NCBI RefSeq assembly: GCF_022788695.1
Contig: NZ_CP085154.1
Span: forward strand, 3,286,001 to 3,350,000
Direction of reading: 5' to 3'
Origin: Pseudosulfitobacter sp. DSM 107133
GTDB taxonomy: Bacteria > Pseudomonadota > Alphaproteobacteria > Rhodobacterales > Rhodobacteraceae
Length of the DNA: 64,000 nucleotides
The translations under genes were made by a program, and so were the position numbers. Below are positions 42,964 through 53,552 of the stretch, in pieces (the first letter of the stretch is position 1; the number at the start of each line of letters is the position of its first letter). The notes beneath the pieces were generated by a model. That model did no database searches. It was given only the letters and a program-made list of their open reading frames with translations, and was not told the origin of the DNA.

Positions 42964-44187
42964 TTGACGTATTTTTTCCGCATTTTCTGCGCTGTATTGG
43001 TTTTGGCCGCCGCCGCTGACAGGGGTCTTGCACAGGAAGTTGCCTTTGAAGAATGGCACTATCACCAGCCCGGCGATCTTTTGTATGCCGAAGGTGTCCA
43101 TACGGCAGGCGTCATCCTTGAAGACTACAGCTTTGCGATCATGATCCTGGACAGCAAAGGGAAAAACACTGCGATTGGCGCGGTTATCCCTGGAAACGCC
43201 TTTCAGGACAGCGTGAAATCCACTCTGACCATGACGGACGGATCGGCGCGCACGGTGACGGTAACGGGCGACGAACTGCGCCGTGAACCGGCCAAGGCTG
43301 ACGGCATGGTGTCCTACAGCTTTTTCATTTCGCCCGAAGATGTCGAACTGTTTCAGGCCGCCCGCGACTGGACGTTGCAGGCAGGCGAGCAAAGCGCCAC
43401 ATTTCCGCTGGCGGGATCCCGGGTTGCGGTTGACGCGGCGCGCGCCGCCCAACAGATCAGTGAAGGCGGGCCAGAGGTGCGCGCAAAATGGATCGACGCC
43501 TGCGACGCCGCCGCCGCCCATCCCTTTGATGGCGAATCAGACGCACCGGGCGTCGCCTGGGACGACATGAATCCCGAAACCGCCACCACCGCCTGCCTGA
43601 ATGCCTATGCCGCGGGCGATGTCAGCCCCCGCACCCGCTATGAACTGGGCCGCGCCTATGACCGTGCGGGCGATCCGCGCGCGCTGGAGCTGCTGACCAA
43701 AGCCGCGCGACAGGATCACTATCCCATCGCATTCAACGGCCTCGCAACGCTTTACTTCGCCGGCACCTACGTCCAGCGCGATCTGGCCGTCGCACGCGAC
43801 CTTCTGGAACAGGGCGTGGCGTTGGGCGATCTGGTCAGCCGCTATTCCCTTGGGCGGATGCTGATCGAAAACGGCACCGGCGACGCAGATCGGGACAAAG
43901 GCCGCGCGCTGCTGCTTGAGGCCGCCAAAGCAGGCTATCCTGCCGCGCAACGCACCTATGGCGCATGGCTGGCCGATGGCACTTTGGGCGATGGTGATCC
44001 ACAGCAGGCCAAGGCCTTTTTGCAAGACGCCGCAGACAAGGGGGACGCAGATGCGGCCTATGCACTGGCGCAGCTTTATATCGGCGACAATGGCATCGCC
44101 CCTGATCCCAAAGCCTATCTGAAATATCTGAAACAAGCGGCCAAGGGCGGCAACGCAGCGGCCCTTGACGCACTGGCGCTGGATTAG
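42964..44187 (+). CDS. Secreted Sel1-like repeat protein
   Basis: A 407-residue exported protein. Signal MTYFFRIFCAVLVLAAAA, then an N-terminal beta domain (YHQPGDLLYAEGVHTAGVI) of about 130 residues and, from about residue 185, a run of Sel1/TPR-like repeats: ATLYFAGTYVQRDLAVARDLLEQG, YSLGRMLIENG, RTYGAWLADG, YALAQLYIGDNG. Sel1 proteins act as scaffolds in signalling or envelope complexes. TTG at 42964 follows AAGGA 8 bp upstream. The next gene, an MscS channel, converges and overlaps by 4 bp. Confidence 0.78.
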   Translation: MTYFFRIFCAVLVLAAAADRGLAQEVAFEEWHYHQPGDLLYAEGVHTAGVILEDYSFAIMILDSKGKNTAIGAVIPGNAFQDSVKSTLTMTDGSARTVTVTGDELRREPAKADGMVSYSFFISPEDVELFQAARDWTLQAGEQSATFPLAGSRVAVDAARAAQQISEGGPEVRAKWIDACDAAAAHPFDGESDAPGVAWDDMNPETATTACLNAYAAGDVSPRTRYELGRAYDRAGDPRALELLTKAARQDHYPIAFNGLATLYFAGTYVQRDLAVARDLLEQGVALGDLVSRYSLGRMLIENGTGDADRDKGRALLLEAAKAGYPAAQRTYGAWLADGTLGDGDPQQAKAFLQDAADKGDADAAYALAQLYIGDNGIAPDPKAYLKYLKQAAKGGNAAALDALALD

Positions 44188-45599
44188 CCGAACGAGGTGC
44201 TGGGCGTCTTGTCGTCTTTGACAGCGGTCGCCGCGTCCTCTTTCGGGGCCGGCTCTGCCATGCCTTCGTCCTGCATCGGGGCCCCGCCCAGCATGCGCAC
44301 TTCGCGTTGCGGGAAGGGGATCGACACGCCGTGTTCCTTGAAGATGTCCCACAGCGCCAGATACACATTGCCGCGAATATTGGTCAGCCCCCCGGTGGGG
44401 TCCTTGATCCAGAACCGCAGGATGTAATCCACGCTGCTGTCGCCAAATCCCACCACATGACAGACCGGCGGGCGGTGACTTAGCACGCGGTCGGCGCTTT
44501 TGGCGGCCTCGATGGCCAGCTTGCGCACCTGATGCGGATCATCGTCGTAAGAGGTGCCAAAATAGATATCCAAACGCACGAAGTCGTTGGAATGCGACCA
44601 GTTCACCACCTGCCCGGTAATCAGGTCTTCGTTCGGGATCAGGTATTCCTTGCCATCCCGCGTCACCACAGACGCATAGCGCGCGCCCAGTGTCTGAATC
44701 CAGCCAAAGGTATCGCCAAGGCTGATCACGTCCCCCGGCTTGATCGACTTGTCCAGCAGAATGATCACGCCCGAGACAAGATTCGAGATGACCTTTTGCA
44801 GACCAAAACCCAGACCCACACCGATGGCACCGGTCAGTACCGCAAGACCGGTCAGGTCGATGCCCACCGCCTTGATCCCCGCGAAAAAGGCAAAGCCATA
44901 CAGGCCGATCTGTACGGCCTTGACCGCAAGCACCTGCATCGAGGGACTGATGTCCTCGTTCTTGCGGATCGTCGCGGCGGTCGTGTTGCTGACCAGCCGC
45001 GCCATCGTAAACAGCACGCCGATGACAACGGCGGCGACGATCAGCGTCAGCAATGACAGCCGGAAATCTCCGACCGAGATCGCCATGCGGTCCAGAAACG
45101 CCGAAACTTCATCCGAGATATTGAGGTAGAACAGCGTGACATAGATCCACAGGCCCCACGTCACCACCCGCCGTAAAAACCGGTTGCGCACCAATCGCGC
45201 CGAAAATCCGATGAACGCCCAGGCCGTCGCCAGAGTCGCCGCCAGCCCGATCAGATAGGACCGCGACGGCCATGTGATTTCCTGCATCACCAGCCAAAGC
45301 GACCAGCCCAGCAGCGCATACCACAGCAATCCCAACCGGCGGCGTATCTGCACAACCATACGCAGCTGCCAGGCCTTCCAGCCTTCACGCGAACGGACCC
45401 AATTCTGCAACAAACGCCCCGAGAATTTGTGCAGCCCATAGCACAAAAGCGCGAGCGCCACGATTATCAGAACCTGATAAAGCCGCCAGCCGGGCTGCAT
45501 CAGACTGACAAGAAACGCATAAATCGTTCCCGCTGATGTCTCGATGGCTGCAAGCAAATCCAGCCCGAACGCTGTCCCGGTCTCGGTGGTCGTCTCCAT
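44184..45599 (-). CDS. MscS-family mechanosensitive channel, larger type
   Basis: A 471-residue inner-membrane protein with five or more TM segments, ending in the MscS pore helix (GAIGVGLGFGLQKVISNLVSG) and beta domain (KSIKPGDVISLGDTFGWIQ), then a cytoplasmic domain ending IPFPQREVRMLGG. Longer than MscS, similar in architecture to YnaI/YbdG types. It gates under tension during osmotic downshift. Start is the ATG at 45599, behind AGGGAG. The acidic tail (EDAATAVKDDK) is unusual. Confidence 0.88.
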   Translation of the reverse strand: METTTETGTAFGLDLLAAIETSAGTIYAFLVSLMQPGWRLYQVLIIVALALLCYGLHKFSGRLLQNWVRSREGWKAWQLRMVVQIRRRLGLLWYALLGWSLWLVMQEITWPSRSYLIGLAATLATAWAFIGFSARLVRNRFLRRVVTWGLWIYVTLFYLNISDEVSAFLDRMAISVGDFRLSLLTLIVAAVVIGVLFTMARLVSNTTAATIRKNEDISPSMQVLAVKAVQIGLYGFAFFAGIKAVGIDLTGLAVLTGAIGVGLGFGLQKVISNLVSGVIILLDKSIKPGDVISLGDTFGWIQTLGARYASVVTRDGKEYLIPNEDLITGQVVNWSHSNDFVRLDIYFGTSYDDDPHQVRKLAIEAAKSADRVLSHRPPVCHVVGFGDSSVDYILRFWIKDPTGGLTNIRGNVYLALWDIFKEHGVSIPFPQREVRMLGGAPMQDEGMAEPAPKEDAATAVKDDKTPSTSFG

Positions 45600-45928
45600 G
45601 CGCACTCCCTGCGTTGGATGGTATGGTTGCACTTAGACTTATACGCGCGCAAGCCAAACGCGTTGTAACGCACCACCTTTTGAAGAAGCGCCTGCGCGCA
45701 GAAAGCCGGGCCGCGCGGGGCCATGTCACTTTTCCCACGTCCACCTTGCGCCACAAGGGTCAAAGGCGTATCTCTGCGCGCATGATACGTCTTTTTGACA
45801 TCGACGACCGCGCACGTCTGCGCGAACGCTTCTTCGGGGCGACCCACGCGGTGCTGGCGCGACTATAAAGTCGCGCGCGCCCGAAACCCCACGACATTTC
45901 TGCATTCAAAATACGGGAGAGGTCCCTC
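45600..45928. other. Intergenic region between mscS paralogue and leuC (329 bp)
   Basis: No convincing gene. It must hold the divergent promoters of the MscS gene and leuC, and the leuC RBS (GGGAGAGG). A 28-codon frame starting at 45782 is Arg/Leu-rich, but has no Leu run or terminator that would make it an attenuation leader. Confidence 0.5.
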
Positions 45929-47344
45929 ATGTCCCCCACAAAATCCGCCAAGACACTCTATGACAAGATCTGGGATGCCCACGTCGCCCACGAGGCCGAC
46001 GACGGCACCTGCCTGCTTTATATCGACCGCCACCTGGTTCACGAAGTGACCAGCCCGCAGGCCTTTGAAGGTCTGCGCATGACGAACCGCACCGTGCGCA
46101 AGCCCGAGCAAACCATCGCTGTGCCTGACCACAACGTGCCCACCACGCTGGACCGTGCCAACGGCGGCATGAACGAAGAAAGCCGCATTCAGGTCGAAGC
46201 GCTGGACAAGAACGCCAAGGACTTTGGCATTCATTATTACCCCGTGTCCGACGTGCGTCAGGGCATCGTGCACATCGTCGGCCCCGAACAGGGCTGGACC
46301 CTGCCCGGCATGACCGTTGTGTGTGGCGACAGCCACACGGCGACCCACGGTGCATTCGGCGCACTGGCCCACGGCATCGGCACATCCGAAGTTGAACACG
46401 TTCTGGCGACGCAAACGCTGATCCAGCAGAAATCGAAAAACATGAAGGTCGAGATCACCGGCAAACTGCGCCCCGGTGTTACGGCCAAGGACATCACCCT
46501 GTCGGTCATCGGCGTCACCGGCACCGCCGGCGGCACCGGCTATGTCATCGAATATTGCGGCGAAGCGATCCGTGATCTGTCGATGGAAGGCCGCATGACC
46601 GTCTGCAACATGGCGATCGAAGGCGGCGCGCGCGCAGGCATCATCGCGCCCGACGAGAAGACCTATGAATATTGCATGGGCCGCCCTCACGCCCCCAAGG
46701 GCGCAGAGTGGGAAGCCGCCGTCGCATGGTGGAAAACCCTGTTCTCGGACGATGATGCGCACTGGGACAAGGTCATCACGCTCAAGGGCGAAGACATCGC
46801 CCCCGTCGTCACCTGGGGCACCTCGCCCGAGGATGTGCTGCCGATCACGGCCAACGTGCCCTCGGCCAGCGATTTCAAAGGTGGCAAGGTCGACGCGGCA
46901 CAACGGTCGCTGGACTATATGGGCCTGACACCGGGCACACCGCTGAGCGAGGTCGAAATCGACACCGTCTTTATCGGCTCGTGCACCAACGGCCGCATTG
47001 AAGATTTGCGGGCTGCGGCAGCGATCCTGAAGGGCAAGAAGATCAATGACGGACTGCGCGCGATGATCGTGCCCGGCTCGGGTCTGGTCCGCGCACAGGC
47101 CGAAGAAGAAGGTCTGGCAGACATCTTCAAAGAGGCCGGCTTTGAATGGCGTCTGGCAGGGTGCTCGATGTGTCTGGCGATGAACCCCGACCAGCTGAGC
47201 CCCGGCGAACGCTGCGCCGCCACATCCAACCGCAACTTCGAGGGCCGTCAGGGCCGGGGCGGACGCACCCACCTGATGTCACCCGCGATGGCGGCGGCGG
47301 CGGCAATCACAGGCCGCCTGACCGACGTGCGCGACCTGATGTAA
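45929..47344 (+). CDS. leuC: 3-isopropylmalate dehydratase large subunit LeuC
   Basis: A 471-residue aconitase-family protein. Iron-sulfur ligands appear in [14 protein letters not shown] and [12 protein letters not shown]; the N-terminal catalytic region is VPDHNVPTT and [23 protein letters not shown] (short extract). With LeuD it isomerises 2- to 3-isopropylmalate in leucine synthesis. A 104-bp gap and a glycosyltransferase gene separate it from leuD. Confidence 0.95.
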   Translation: MSPTKSAKTLYDKIWDAHVAHEADDGTCLLYIDRHLVHEVTSPQAFEGLRMTNRTVRKPEQTIAVPDHNVPTTLDRANGGMNEESRIQVEALDKNAKDFGIHYYPVSDVRQGIVHIVGPEQGWTLPGMTVVCGDSHTATHGAFGALAHGIGTSEVEHVLATQTLIQQKSKNMKVEITGKLRPGVTAKDITLSVIGVTGTAGGTGYVIEYCGEAIRDLSMEGRMTVCNMAIEGGARAGIIAPDEKTYEYCMGRPHAPKGAEWEAAVAWWKTLFSDDDAHWDKVITLKGEDIAPVVTWGTSPEDVLPITANVPSASDFKGGKVDAAQRSLDYMGLTPGTPLSEVEIDTVFIGSCTNGRIEDLRAAAAILKGKKINDGLRAMIVPGSGLVRAQAEEEGLADIFKEAGFEWRLAGCSMCLAMNPDQLSPGERCAATSNRNFEGRQGRGGRTHLMSPAMAAAAAITGRLTDVRDLM

Positions 47345-47448
47345 GCCCGTGCGCGGTGCCCCGTTTCAGACGGGGCCACCGCGCCACCCGCCAAAGGAAG
47401 CCCTTGCGTGATGCCCCGCCTTCACCCGGAACAGGACACGGCCCGAAC

Positions 47449-48264
47449 ATGAGCGCCGCCGATACCCCTATCGGCTCGCTTTGGGTCGGGACAGAATTGC
47501 GCTGGCTGGATATTCTGGCCCTGCGCAGCTTTGCCCATCACGGTCATTCCGTGACCCTGTTTCACACCCACGACCTGCCTGATCCGCAGATCAACGGTGT
47601 CACGCTGCGCCATGCGTCCGAGGTCTATCACTACTCGGACGCGTTGATGGAACGGGTCACGCCCACGGTCTTTGCCGACCTGTTTCGCCTGCACATGGTG
47701 CAGGACACCGACCTTACCTGGGTGGACACGGATTGCCTGTGCTACCGGCCTATGACGCCGAAAGACGGCTATCTGGTCGGATACGAATCGCCCACCACGG
47801 TGAACAATGCCGTGGTGCGCCTGCCCAAAGACAGCCCAGCGCTGACCCTGCTGCTGGACCGGCTGAACGATCCCGACTTTGTTCCGCCATGGCTGAAGCG
47901 GGCGCATCGCAAAAAGATCCAGGCCATGCCTGCGGGCGAGCGACTGCTGGGTGCCGCCAAGCTGGTGCCCCCCGTTTTTGGTCCGCAGGCCCTGACCTGG
48001 GCGTTGGGTGAAACCGGCGAGATCGAACAGGCGCTGCCGCGCCACGTTCTCAATCCGGTGCATTGGTCGATGGCCGACGTCTACTTTAACCCGCACGGCG
48101 GCGTGGACGGATGGCTGCACGACGACACGCAATGCATCCACCTGTACGCCAGTCGCATCCGCGCAGCACACCGTCGCAGCATCCCCTTTGAGGGATCTTT
48201 CATTGCCAACATCGCCACCCAGGTCCACCACGACTTTGGCGGCAAACCCTTTAGACAAACATAA
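47449..48264 (+). CDS. Glycosyltransferase-like protein with DxD motif, between leuC and leuD
   Basis: A 271-residue protein. It begins [19 protein letters not shown] and contains [15 protein letters not shown], a DxD-type sugar-nucleotide motif, and [14 protein letters not shown], the usual helix before it. The pattern fits GT32-like (Gb3 synthase/OCH1-type) transferases. [13 protein letters not shown] and the terminal His-rich segment suggest a metal-dependent active site. No signal peptide. Start is the ATG at 47449; the frame is open further upstream but overlaps leuC. It has no obvious role in leucine synthesis, and leuD starts 12 bp later. Confidence 0.72.
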   Translation: MSAADTPIGSLWVGTELRWLDILALRSFAHHGHSVTLFHTHDLPDPQINGVTLRHASEVYHYSDALMERVTPTVFADLFRLHMVQDTDLTWVDTDCLCYRPMTPKDGYLVGYESPTTVNNAVVRLPKDSPALTLLLDRLNDPDFVPPWLKRAHRKKIQAMPAGERLLGAAKLVPPVFGPQALTWALGETGEIEQALPRHVLNPVHWSMADVYFNPHGGVDGWLHDDTQCIHLYASRIRAAHRRSIPFEGSFIANIATQVHHDFGGKPFRQT

Positions 48265-48275
48265 GGACACCAGAC

Positions 48276-48881
48276 ATGGACAAGTTCGAAACAATCACAG
48301 GGATCGCGGCCCCGATGCCGATGATCAACATCGACACCGACATGATTATTCCCAAGAACTTCCTGAAGACGATCAAACGCACGGGACTTGGCGTAAACCT
48401 GTTCGACGAGATGCGCTATGACGACGACCGCAATGAAATCCCTGATTTCGTACTGAACAAAGACGCCTATCGTAACGCCGAAGTGCTGGTGGCCGGCGAT
48501 AACTTTGGCTGCGGTTCCAGCCGCGAGCACGCGCCCTGGGCGATCAAGGACTTTGGCATTCGCTGCGTCATCGCGCCCAGCTTCGCCGACATCTTTTTCA
48601 ACAACTGCTTCAAGAACGGCATCCTGCCCATTGCCCTGCCCCAAGAGCAGGTCGACATTTTGATGAAAGACGCTGAAAAAGGCGCGAACGCGCGCATGAC
48701 CATCGACCTTGAAGCCCAGACCGTGACCACGTCGGACGGCGAAGTGATCAAGTTTGATGTCGACCCGTTCAAGAAACATTGCCTGATGGAAGGTCTGGAC
48801 GACATCGGCCTGACCATGGCCAAGGCAGACTCGATCGCCAGCTACGAGGCAAAATCCAACGCCGAGCGCCCCTGGGTCTGA
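48276..48881 (+). CDS. leuD: 3-isopropylmalate dehydratase small subunit LeuD
   Basis: A 201-residue aconitase swivel-domain protein. Motifs: [33 protein letters not shown] and [16 protein letters not shown]. It completes the LeuCD isomerase. It follows the glycosyltransferase gene by 11 bp and ends before a strong terminator. Confidence 0.95.
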   Translation: MDKFETITGIAAPMPMINIDTDMIIPKNFLKTIKRTGLGVNLFDEMRYDDDRNEIPDFVLNKDAYRNAEVLVAGDNFGCGSSREHAPWAIKDFGIRCVIAPSFADIFFNNCFKNGILPIALPQEQVDILMKDAEKGANARMTIDLEAQTVTTSDGEVIKFDVDPFKKHCLMEGLDDIGLTMAKADSIASYEAKSNAERPWV

Positions 48882-48911
48882 AACTGCTGAATTCACATTT
48901 GGTAAAACCAC

Positions 48912-48943
48912 AAGGGCTGCAAGCAACGCTTGCGGCCCTTTTT
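48912..48943 (+). terminator. Rho-independent terminator of leuC-leuD
   Basis: AGGGC-T-GCAAGC and GCTTGC-G-GCCCT form a stem with a single internal mismatch around an AAC loop, followed by a T run. Confidence 0.87.
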
Positions 48944-49196
48944 ATGTGGCGCAGAAGCATTGTGCACAATATGTGCCGCAGCGCCTCAGTCTCGACACAA
49001 TTATGATGCAAGATGGCACCACCCCCACCTACAAAATGCCTTAAGGTTTGCGTTTCCTTTAACGCGAACTTGAGCCAGTTGGCGAAAGAAGGCACAAATT
49101 GCAGTATGTTGAGGTAATCCGCTCTCTGCGGCGGGATCAAGTTGGAACAAGTACGCGGCAACGAATCGCGACTGGCCAGTTTGAAGGGGACGAAAT
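48944..49196. other. Gene-free spacer before the next operon
   Basis: About 250 bp without a gene. It probably carries the promoter for the membrane protein gene, whose GTG follows GAAGGGG. No inverted repeat or RNA gene recognised. Confidence 0.5.
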
Positions 49197-50039
49197 GTGA
49201 TAGCACGACTGACAGGTGCCGCCATGCGCGGTTTCTTGGTGGCATTGATGATTGCCACGCCGGCACTGATGTTGCCGGACGTTACTGCTGACACCACCCA
49301 GATCATCCTGCTTGTCGCCCTGCTGGCCGCCTTTCTTGTCTTTATCGAATACAATTCGAATTTTCCGTCCATTGTTGAATTTCGCAACGCACCGCCGCTG
49401 AACCGTCTGCGGTTTTGCGGGTTTTTCGTGGCTGTGTTCCTGCTGACCGTGATCTGCGCAGGCCGCACCGAACCAACCTTGTTGACCGGGGCGCTGACCT
49501 CGGTTGCCCGTCTGATGGGCAATCTGCTTGATTTTCCGTTCTCTCCGGTGCGTCTGGTGATCCTTGCCATGCCTGTGGACACCCCCGAAACAACCCTGCA
49601 ACTTGTGCGCGCCGCCGCCGGCCTCAGCTATTTGCTTGCCGTAGTGACGGTCGCGATTTTCGTCGTCCTGGTGCGCATGTTCGGCTGGCCCTCATCGCGC
49701 AACGGGGCATTTAACGTTTGGGTCAACCTTCCGCTGTTTGATCCGACCGCAGGCGGCGACGCCCTTGCCCGCCTGAAACGCGATGCGCGGATCAACATGG
49801 TTCTGGGTTTCTTGCTGCCTTTCCTGCTGCCCGCCGTGGCCAAATTGGCCGCCGTGGTGATAGGCTCGATCACATTGCAAGAGCCACAAACCCTGATCTG
49901 GACGATGACCCTATGGGCCTTTCTGCCTGCCAGCCTGATGATGCGCGGAATCGCCATGAGCAAGATCGCAGAGATGATCGAAGAAAAACGTCGGCGCAGC
50001 TATGCCCGCGAGGCAGAAAACGACTATCAGGTCGCCTGA
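49197..50039 (+). CDS. Multi-TM membrane protein of unknown function
   Basis: A 280-residue protein with six or seven TM segments, e.g. GFLVALMIATPALMLPDV, IILLVALLAAFLVFIEYN, LRFCGFFVAVFLLTVICAG and YLLAVVTVAIFVVLVRMFG. A charged C-terminus (KIAEMIEEKRRRSYAREAEND) is cytoplasmic. GTG at 49197 is the only sensible start. Its stop codon overlaps a CTG that is the apparent start of the next gene. No family recognised. Confidence 0.78.
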   Translation: MIARLTGAAMRGFLVALMIATPALMLPDVTADTTQIILLVALLAAFLVFIEYNSNFPSIVEFRNAPPLNRLRFCGFFVAVFLLTVICAGRTEPTLLTGALTSVARLMGNLLDFPFSPVRLVILAMPVDTPETTLQLVRAAAGLSYLLAVVTVAIFVVLVRMFGWPSSRNGAFNVWVNLPLFDPTAGGDALARLKRDARINMVLGFLLPFLLPAVAKLAAVVIGSITLQEPQTLIWTMTLWAFLPASLMMRGIAMSKIAEMIEEKRRRSYAREAENDYQVA

Positions 50040-51091
50040 CACTTTGGCTGTGCGCCCTTGGGCTGCTGGCCCTTCCCGCGCAGGCCGACACCCTGCGCAT
50101 TGCCACTTACAACACTGAACTGGCCCGCAAAGGCCCCGGCCTGCTGCTGCGCGACATCGCAGGCGGCAAGGATCCGCAAATTGACGCTGTACTGGCGGTG
50201 CTGGTTCATGCGCAGGCCGATGTCGTGGTGGTGCAAGGGTTCGATTACGACCTGACCGGCGCGGCCCTGACCGCCTTTGTCAAAGCGCTGGATGCGCGCG
50301 GACTGCATTATTCCCATCAGTTGGCGCTGCGGCCCAACACCGGAATGCCCACGGGGCTGGACATGGACGGCGATGGCCGTCTGGGCGGGCCGCGCGACGC
50401 ACAGGGCTTTGGGGCGTTCTCGGGTCAGGGCGGAATGGCGATCCTGTCACGCTATCCGGTGGCCCGGGATGCGGTGCAGGATTTCTCGGGCCTGCTGTGG
50501 GCCGACCTGCCGGGGGCCGCGCTGCCCCGCACCGATGCGGGGCCGTTCCCAAGCGCCCGAGCGCAGGCCGCACAGCGCCTGTCGACGACAGCCCATTGGG
50601 TTGTCCCCATCGACGTGCCGCAGACCGGCCGCATCACCTTGATGACCTATCACGCCACGCCGCCCGTCTTTGACGGCCCCGAAGACCGCAACGGGCTGCG
50701 CAATGCCGACGAGACGCGGTTCTGGCAGCTTTATCTGGACGGCGCATTCGGACCGCCTCCGCCAGACCGCTATATATTGCTGGGTGATGCCAATCTGGAC
50801 CCCGCCGCCGGCGACGGGCACCGTGCGATCATGCGCCAGTTGCTGAGCGACCCGCGCCTGACCGATACGGCCCCCGCCAGCGCCGGTGCCGCCGCCGCAG
50901 GCGATGCCACAGACACCGCAGACTGGGCCGACCCGACGCCCGGAAACCTGCGCGTCGACTATGTTCTGCCCTCGGCCGACTGGCAGGTCAGCGGCAGCGG
51001 TGTGATCTGGCCCGCCCATCCCGACCCGCTGGCCCAGATCGTGGCCAAAGCCAGCCGTCACCGTCTGGTCTGGGTGGACCTGACACGCTGA
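50036..51091 (+). CDS. Secreted endonuclease/exonuclease/phosphatase-family protein with an apparent CTG start
   Basis: A 351-residue EEP-fold protein: signal TLWLCALGLLALPAQA, then TLRIATYNTELARKGPG (Asn metal site), DVVVVQGFDYD, GQGGMAILSRYPV, LLGDANLDPAAGDGHR and YVLPSADWQVSGSGVIWP (the terminal His is WPAHP). It resembles bacterial DNase I/phosphoesterase-like secreted enzymes. In frame, no ATG, GTG or TTG occurs between 49913 and the signal peptide; the CTG at 50036 overlaps the upstream TGA as CTGA, exactly where an ATGA would be expected. The alternative ATG at 49913 adds 41 unlikely residues. Confidence 0.78.
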   Translation: MTLWLCALGLLALPAQADTLRIATYNTELARKGPGLLLRDIAGGKDPQIDAVLAVLVHAQADVVVVQGFDYDLTGAALTAFVKALDARGLHYSHQLALRPNTGMPTGLDMDGDGRLGGPRDAQGFGAFSGQGGMAILSRYPVARDAVQDFSGLLWADLPGAALPRTDAGPFPSARAQAAQRLSTTAHWVVPIDVPQTGRITLMTYHATPPVFDGPEDRNGLRNADETRFWQLYLDGAFGPPPPDRYILLGDANLDPAAGDGHRAIMRQLLSDPRLTDTAPASAGAAAAGDATDTADWADPTPGNLRVDYVLPSADWQVSGSGVIWPAHPDPLAQIVAKASRHRLVWVDLTR

Positions 51092-51156
51092 CAACTTGAC
51101 GCTTGCAAGCCACCGCGCTAGGCCCCTTGCAACCCAATTTCCCAAGGAGAAAACCC

Positions 51157-52263
51157 ATGTCGAACCCATCCCTGTTGATCCTTGCCGGGGACGGCATCGG
51201 CCCCGAGGTCATGACCGAAGTCAAACGTGTCATCGACTGGTTCGGCGCAAAACGCGATCTGGCCTTTGACGTGGAAGAAGACCTTGTCGGCGGCGCGGCC
51301 TATGACAAGCACGGCACTCCGCTGCACGACGACACAATGGCCAAGGCGCTGCAAGTCGACGCCGTGCTGCTGGGCGCCGTGGGCGGGCCGAAATACGACA
51401 CGCTTGATTTCAGCGTAAAGCCCGAACGCGGCCTGCTGCGCCTGCGCAAGGAAATGGACCTGTTTTCCAACCTGCGGCCCGCGCAGTGTTTTGACGCGCT
51501 GGCCGATTTCTCGTCGCTGAAGAAAGACATCGTGGCCGGTCTGGACATCATGATCGTGCGCGAACTGACATCGGGCGTCTATTTCGGTGAACCGCGCGGC
51601 ATCATCGAAGAAGGCAACGAACGCGTCGGCATCAACACCCAACGCTATACCGAATCCGAGATCGACCGCGTGGCGCGCTCGGCATTCGAACTGGCCCGCC
51701 GTCGTGGCAACAAAGTCTGTTCGATGGAAAAAGCCAACGTGATGGAAAGCGGCATCCTGTGGCGTGAAGTCGTGCAAAAAGTGCGCGACACCGATTACCC
51801 CGATGTCGAGCTGACCCATATGTACGCCGACAACGGCGCCATGCAGCTGGTGCGTGCGCCCAAGCAGTTCGACGTGATCGTCACCGACAACCTGTTCGGT
51901 GACATCCTGTCGGATTGCGCCGCGATGCTGACCGGCTCGCTGGGCATGTTGCCTTCGGCCAGCCTGGGTGCGCCAAACGCCAATGGCCGCCCCAAAGCGA
52001 TGTACGAACCCGTACACGGATCGGCCCCCGACATCGCAGGTCAGGGCAAGGCGAACCCGATCGCCTGTATCCTCAGCTTTGCGATGGCGCTGCGCTACAG
52101 CTTTGACCAGGGCGCCGAAGCCGACCGTCTGGAAGCCGCCATTGAAAAAGTGCTGGCCGATGGCGTGCGCACGGCCGACCTGCTGGGCGAAGAAGGTGCC
52201 ACACCCGTTTCGACCACCGGCATGGGTGATGCGATTCTGGCCGCGCTCGACGCCTCGCTGTAA
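51157..52263 (+). CDS. leuB: 3-isopropylmalate dehydrogenase LeuB
   Basis: A 368-residue enzyme that oxidises and decarboxylates 3-isopropylmalate with NAD+. It begins [15 protein letters not shown] and shows [40 protein letters not shown] and [18 protein letters not shown]. Start ATG at 51157 behind AAGGAG. Though separated from leuC/leuD by two other genes and a terminator, it completes the local leucine set. Confidence 0.96.
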   Translation: MSNPSLLILAGDGIGPEVMTEVKRVIDWFGAKRDLAFDVEEDLVGGAAYDKHGTPLHDDTMAKALQVDAVLLGAVGGPKYDTLDFSVKPERGLLRLRKEMDLFSNLRPAQCFDALADFSSLKKDIVAGLDIMIVRELTSGVYFGEPRGIIEEGNERVGINTQRYTESEIDRVARSAFELARRRGNKVCSMEKANVMESGILWREVVQKVRDTDYPDVELTHMYADNGAMQLVRAPKQFDVIVTDNLFGDILSDCAAMLTGSLGMLPSASLGAPNANGRPKAMYEPVHGSAPDIAGQGKANPIACILSFAMALRYSFDQGAEADRLEAAIEKVLADGVRTADLLGEEGATPVSTTGMGDAILAALDASL

Positions 52264-52367
52264 TCTGGAAACCCTGCGCGCCCCTGTTATGCAACGGGCG
52301 CGCAGGTGACCTCTTGAACACCCTCAGAATTCAGGCCAATCCGGTCGCAGGTTCCAAGAGGTCATTC

Positions 52368-53354
52368 ATGTCGCGCAACATCCAAGGCATCCTGATCGCC
52401 CTGCTGGGCTGTCTTATCTATTCGGCCCATGATGCGATCATCAAAGCACTGGGCGCGAGCCTGCCTGCCGTGCAAATTGCGTTTTTCGCCTATTTGCTGG
52501 GCCTGCCCTATGTCGTCTTCCTGCTGATCCACGACACCACGCCCGGCACCCTGCGCCCGGCCAATCCGCTGTGGATGGCGATCCGCGTGGTGGCCGTGAT
52601 GTTTGCCACACTGGGCGCGTTTTATGCGTTTCTGGTGCTGCCCCTGGCCGAGGCCTATACGATCCTGTTCGCCGCGCCGCTGCTGGTCACCCTGCTGGCG
52701 GTGCCGCTGCTGGGCGAAGTGCTGCGCTGGCGGCGTGCCACGGCGGTACTGGTGGGACTGGCGGGTGTTCTGGTGGTCTTGCGCCCTGACACCAATACGT
52801 TGAACATCGGACATGTTACCGCTCTGGCCTCGGCCATCGGCAATGCGATGGTTCACATCTCGTCGCGTCGCATTGGCGGGTCCGAGCGGCTGCCGCTGAT
52901 GATCCTGTATCCGATGCTGGGCATCATCGTGCTGCTGGGCGCGGTCATGCCATTCACCTTTGAACCCGTCAGCGGACCTGCCTTTGGCGGGCTGGCCATC
53001 GTCGCGCTGTTTTCCTTTTTGGCGATGCTGTGCATGATCGAAGCATTCAAACGCGGCGAAGCGGCACTGGTCGCCCCCATGCAATATTCGCAACTGATCT
53101 GGGGCATATTGTTCGGCGTCCTGTTCTTTGACGAATTTCCGCAGGGGCCGACCCTGTTGGGTGCAGTCCTGATTATCGGTTCGGGTCTGTACATCGTTTT
53201 TCGCGAAGCAGGGCAAAACCGGGCGCGCCGATTACGCCGCCGATCGCCGCCCGCCGTCCCTGATTTCAGGCGCTCCTGCCATTTCAGACTTGCCAAACAG
53301 GGGCAAAGACGCTACCTCGCGACCTCACGGTCGGGCTGTGGCGCAGCCTGGTAG
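52368..53354 (+). CDS. EamA/DMT-superfamily transporter whose 3' end overlaps a tRNA gene
   Basis: A 328-residue inner-membrane protein with ten TM segments in two EamA repeats ([39 protein letters not shown]). DMT exporters of this kind carry metabolites or amino acids outward. ATG at 52368 is close behind AGAGG. The last 55 residues after [18 protein letters not shown] are basic and poorly membrane-like, and the stop lies 23 bp inside tRNA-Pro, so the C-terminus has probably been extended by loss of an earlier stop. Confidence 0.82.
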   Translation: MSRNIQGILIALLGCLIYSAHDAIIKALGASLPAVQIAFFAYLLGLPYVVFLLIHDTTPGTLRPANPLWMAIRVVAVMFATLGAFYAFLVLPLAEAYTILFAAPLLVTLLAVPLLGEVLRWRRATAVLVGLAGVLVVLRPDTNTLNIGHVTALASAIGNAMVHISSRRIGGSERLPLMILYPMLGIIVLLGAVMPFTFEPVSGPAFGGLAIVALFSFLAMLCMIEAFKRGEAALVAPMQYSQLIWGILFGVLFFDEFPQGPTLLGAVLIIGSGLYIVFREAGQNRARRLRRRSPPAVPDFRRSCHFRLAKQGQRRYLATSRSGCGAAW

Positions 53355-53408
53355 CGCACCTGCTTCGGGAGCAGGGGGTCGGAGGTTCGAATCCTCTCAG
53401 CCCGACCA
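53332..53408 (+). tRNA. tRNA-Pro, anticodon CGG
   Basis: Acceptor CGGGCTG pairs with CAGCCCG, discriminator A and CCA encoded. Anticodon stem CCTGC/GCAGG with loop TTCGGGA gives anticodon CGG. The TTCGAAT T-loop is intact. Confidence 0.96.
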
Positions 53409-53552
53409 GTTTCACCATTTTGAACAGACTTTGTGTTTGATCCTTGCGTCATCAACTGACCCAAATGGGAAACCCGACATTCGCGCAGATCGCTGCAAAC
53501 GGAAGGAAGGCGCGCCCTTTTCGCATCCCCCGGCATAGACCTGACCGTCAGG

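Noticed and set aside
45782..45868. Short Arg/Leu frame upstream of leuC as an attenuation leader peptide
   Set aside because: No run of leucine codons, no terminator/antiterminator pair, no RBS.
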